Shown: positions 62,758 to 64,000 of the stretch, in pieces
Numbering within the stretch: the first letter of the stretch is position 1
Layout: each line of letters starts with the position of its first letter
Assembly (NCBI GenBank): GCA_015068705.1
Contig: SVJZ01000001.1
Span: forward strand, 62,001 to 126,000
Length of the DNA stretch: 64,000 nucleotides
Direction of reading: 5' to 3'
From: Oscillospiraceae bacterium
Lineage (GTDB): Bacteria; Bacillota; Clostridia; UMGS1810
Program-made: the position numbers and the translations under genes
The notes under the pieces: generated by a model
Seen by the model: the letters and a program-made list of their open reading frames with translations, nothing else
Databases searched by the model: none
What the model was told of the DNA's origin: nothing

Positions 62758-63570
62758 TTATAATTCGATTGCCGTCCGCCGGTATTCACTTGGACTTTTT
62801 CCGGTTACTTTTTTAAACACCCTTCGAAAATATGCCGATGAGGTGAATCCCAACACACTGCTGATATCCTCAATCGATTCATACTCTCTACAAAGAAGCA
62901 ATGCGGATGCGTGGTTGATCAGAATGCGATTTTTATAGTCGATTGGTGTCATCCCCACCTCTTTTCGAAATACTGCATGAAAGTGCGAAACGCTCATGTT
63001 GCACATGGTTGCAAGGCTCGAAACAGACAATTCCTCTTCCGAATGAAGATTGATGTAATCCATCACCCTCCGGATGCGCGGGTCATATTTGCGTTCGCGC
63101 TTATGTGCCAATGTGGGTAAAATCTGAGCAAGCAACCGGTAAAAATCCCCCATCACCGTCATCTGTTCTGAAATATTACCATTATAGTGTTCGGCTGCAT
63201 AGGAAAAGTTTGCTCGAGTTTCCTCGAAATCGGGCAGTTCTACACGCTGTATTACAAACCCGTCCCGTTCCGAAATACCACATTCTGGTGCAAAACAAAA
63301 ATGATAGCTGATATAGCGGATATCGGGGGTACCCCTCCAGCAAGACTTGTACCTTGAGGTGATGGGCACAAAAATAACGTCTCCCTTTTCCACATGCACC
63401 GTCTGTTCTTTCCCGTCACTATAAAAATGAAAATCTGCCTCACCATCCAGCAGAAGCCCCATACAAAAATGGGGTCTAGGGCAATTGGAAAAATCGCATA
63501 CATTGGAGTTTTGGTACCGATACTCATCTACCTTAAAAAAATCGATATTCGCGATTTCTCTGGTATTCAT
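62758..63570 (-). CDS. AraC family transcriptional regulator
   Basis: 270 residues with GAGAGGTG before ATG 63570. The cupin domain is seen in FCMGLLLDGEADFHFYSDGKE and VEKGDVIFVPITSRYKS; the DNA-binding part has VSSLATMCNMSVSHFHAVFRKEVG and IEDISSVLGFTSSAYFRRVFKKVTGKSPSEYRR. It is divergent from the truncated dehydroquinase-like gene at the right edge and convergent with the other AraC gene. Its likely target is the gene starting at 63688. Confidence 0.9.
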   Translation of the reverse strand: MNTREIANIDFFKVDEYRYQNSNVCDFSNCPRPHFCMGLLLDGEADFHFYSDGKEQTVHVEKGDVIFVPITSRYKSCWRGTPDIRYISYHFCFAPECGISERDGFVIQRVELPDFEETRANFSYAAEHYNGNISEQMTVMGDFYRLLAQILPTLAHKRERKYDPRIRRVMDYINLHSEEELSVSSLATMCNMSVSHFHAVFRKEVGMTPIDYKNRILINHASALLLCREYESIEDISSVLGFTSSAYFRRVFKKVTGKSPSEYRRTAIEL

Positions 63571-63687
63571 CTGTAATCACCTCTCAACAAATCATAGAAT
63601 TGTTGCGTTTTTTCGTATTATATAGTATTTTCTTTTATTTGTCAACATGCTAAAATAGATCCAATAAAACCAAAGGAGGGCCTCCCT

Positions 63688-64000
63688 ATGGCAAGCTTTT
63701 TAAATCATAGCAAACCGCTCGTTACCGGTATGGTGCGTATGCCCGACCCGGAAAATATGCTTGCGGCAATCCGCAACTGCATCTGGGATGGTGCTGATGC
63801 CATCGGCTTTCAGGTGTGTATGCTTGACCCGCAATACCGCACCGACAAAACCCTGACCAAATTATTTTCTGCGTGTGCAGAAAAGCCCATTTATGTTACC
63901 AATTTTCGGGTGGGTTTCAATGAACGCCTGACAGATGAGCAATGTGTAGAGGGGCTGTTGCAAGCATTGCGTTGTGGTGGTACCATGGGTGATGTCATGG
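63688..64000 (+). CDS. Type I 3-dehydroquinate dehydratase-like protein (C-terminus cut by window edge)
   Basis: An open frame of at least 104 codons from ATG 63688 with AAAGGAGGG upstream, not closed within the window. KPLVTGMVRMPDPENMLAAIRN, DGADAIGFQVCML and PIYVTNFR follow the strand pattern of type I dehydroquinase (aldolase-type TIM barrel), with the first barrel strands and the loop expected before the Schiff-base lysine. The lysine itself lies beyond the edge. Because it sits with sugar regulators rather than shikimate genes, a catabolic or other TIM-barrel role is possible. Confidence 0.55.
   Translation, partial: MASFLNHSKPLVTGMVRMPDPENMLAAIRNCIWDGADAIGFQVCMLDPQYRTDKTLTKLFSACAEKPIYVTNFRVGFNERLTDEQCVEGLLQALRCGGTMGDVM

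Noticed and set aside
63675-63690. GGAGGGCCTCCC near-palindrome over the ribosome site of the last gene
   Set aside because: The arms leave almost no loop, so a stable hairpin that hides the site is unlikely; it is more simply a strong SD.

Overview
The window looks like the chromosome of an anaerobic, low-to-mid G+C Gram-positive bacterium (class Clostridia, probably an uncultured gut or fermenter lineage). The evidence is: the Firmicutes heat-shock order lepA-hemW-hrcA-grpE-dnaK-dnaJ with a CIRCE operator; GlpP-type glycerol antitermination; a flavodiiron protein with rubredoxin (O2/NO defence in anaerobes); SLH and BspA-type leucine-rich-repeat surface proteins; sigma-A promoters with 17-bp spacing; and strong Shine-Dalgarno sites. 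I see no rRNA, tRNA, CRISPR array, insertion sequence or phage gene.

Layout. 1-3.0 kb: a truncated arabinose/fucose-isomerase-like gene divergent from an AraC regulator, and a TIM-barrel isomerase. 3.1-6.8 kb: trmB, a hairpin-rich spacer and a large LRR surface protein. 6.8-11.5 kb (minus): a glycerol-3-phosphate oxidation operon (GlpA-like flavoprotein, partner flavoprotein, DUF1667 protein, glpP, then an esterase) behind a textbook promoter and a leader terminator. 11.7-18.3 kb: ddl-murI-DUF1934-argS, a secreted unknown, and a CtpA-type protease. 18.4-26.3 kb (minus): lepA, hemW and the hrcA heat-shock operon. 26.5-31.9 kb: a LacI regulator with twin operators and an operon of MDR dehydrogenase, TIM-barrel isomerase, GH57-like protein and radical SAM/SPASM protein. 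31.9-37.9 kb: a rhamnoside module (GH78 rhamnosidase, rhaA, two AraC regulators). 37.9-40.8 kb: FprA with a 53-aa rubredoxin, a 48-aa ORF and an HtrA protease. 40.9-48.5 kb: rpoC and rpoB. 48.5-56.3 kb: a HAD phosphatase, mscL, an FAD oxidoreductase, an amidohydrolase with a GNAT-C-like protein, and TrkH/TrkA. 56.6-59.9 kb: two coupled secreted proteins, one with SLH repeats. 59.9-64 kb: a frameshifted glutaminase-A-family gene, two AraC regulators and a truncated type I dehydroquinase-like gene.

Functionally, housekeeping blocks alternate with small sugar-utilisation modules, each carrying its own regulator (five AraC, one LacI). No sugar transporter is present here. The most interesting items are the LacI-controlled GH57-like/radical SAM operon, the GlpP leader with glpP inside its own operon, the rpoB leader hairpins with rpoBC isolated from ribosomal-protein genes, the one-base frameshift in the glutaminase gene, the phased repeats at an AraC start, and the hairpin cluster after trmB.
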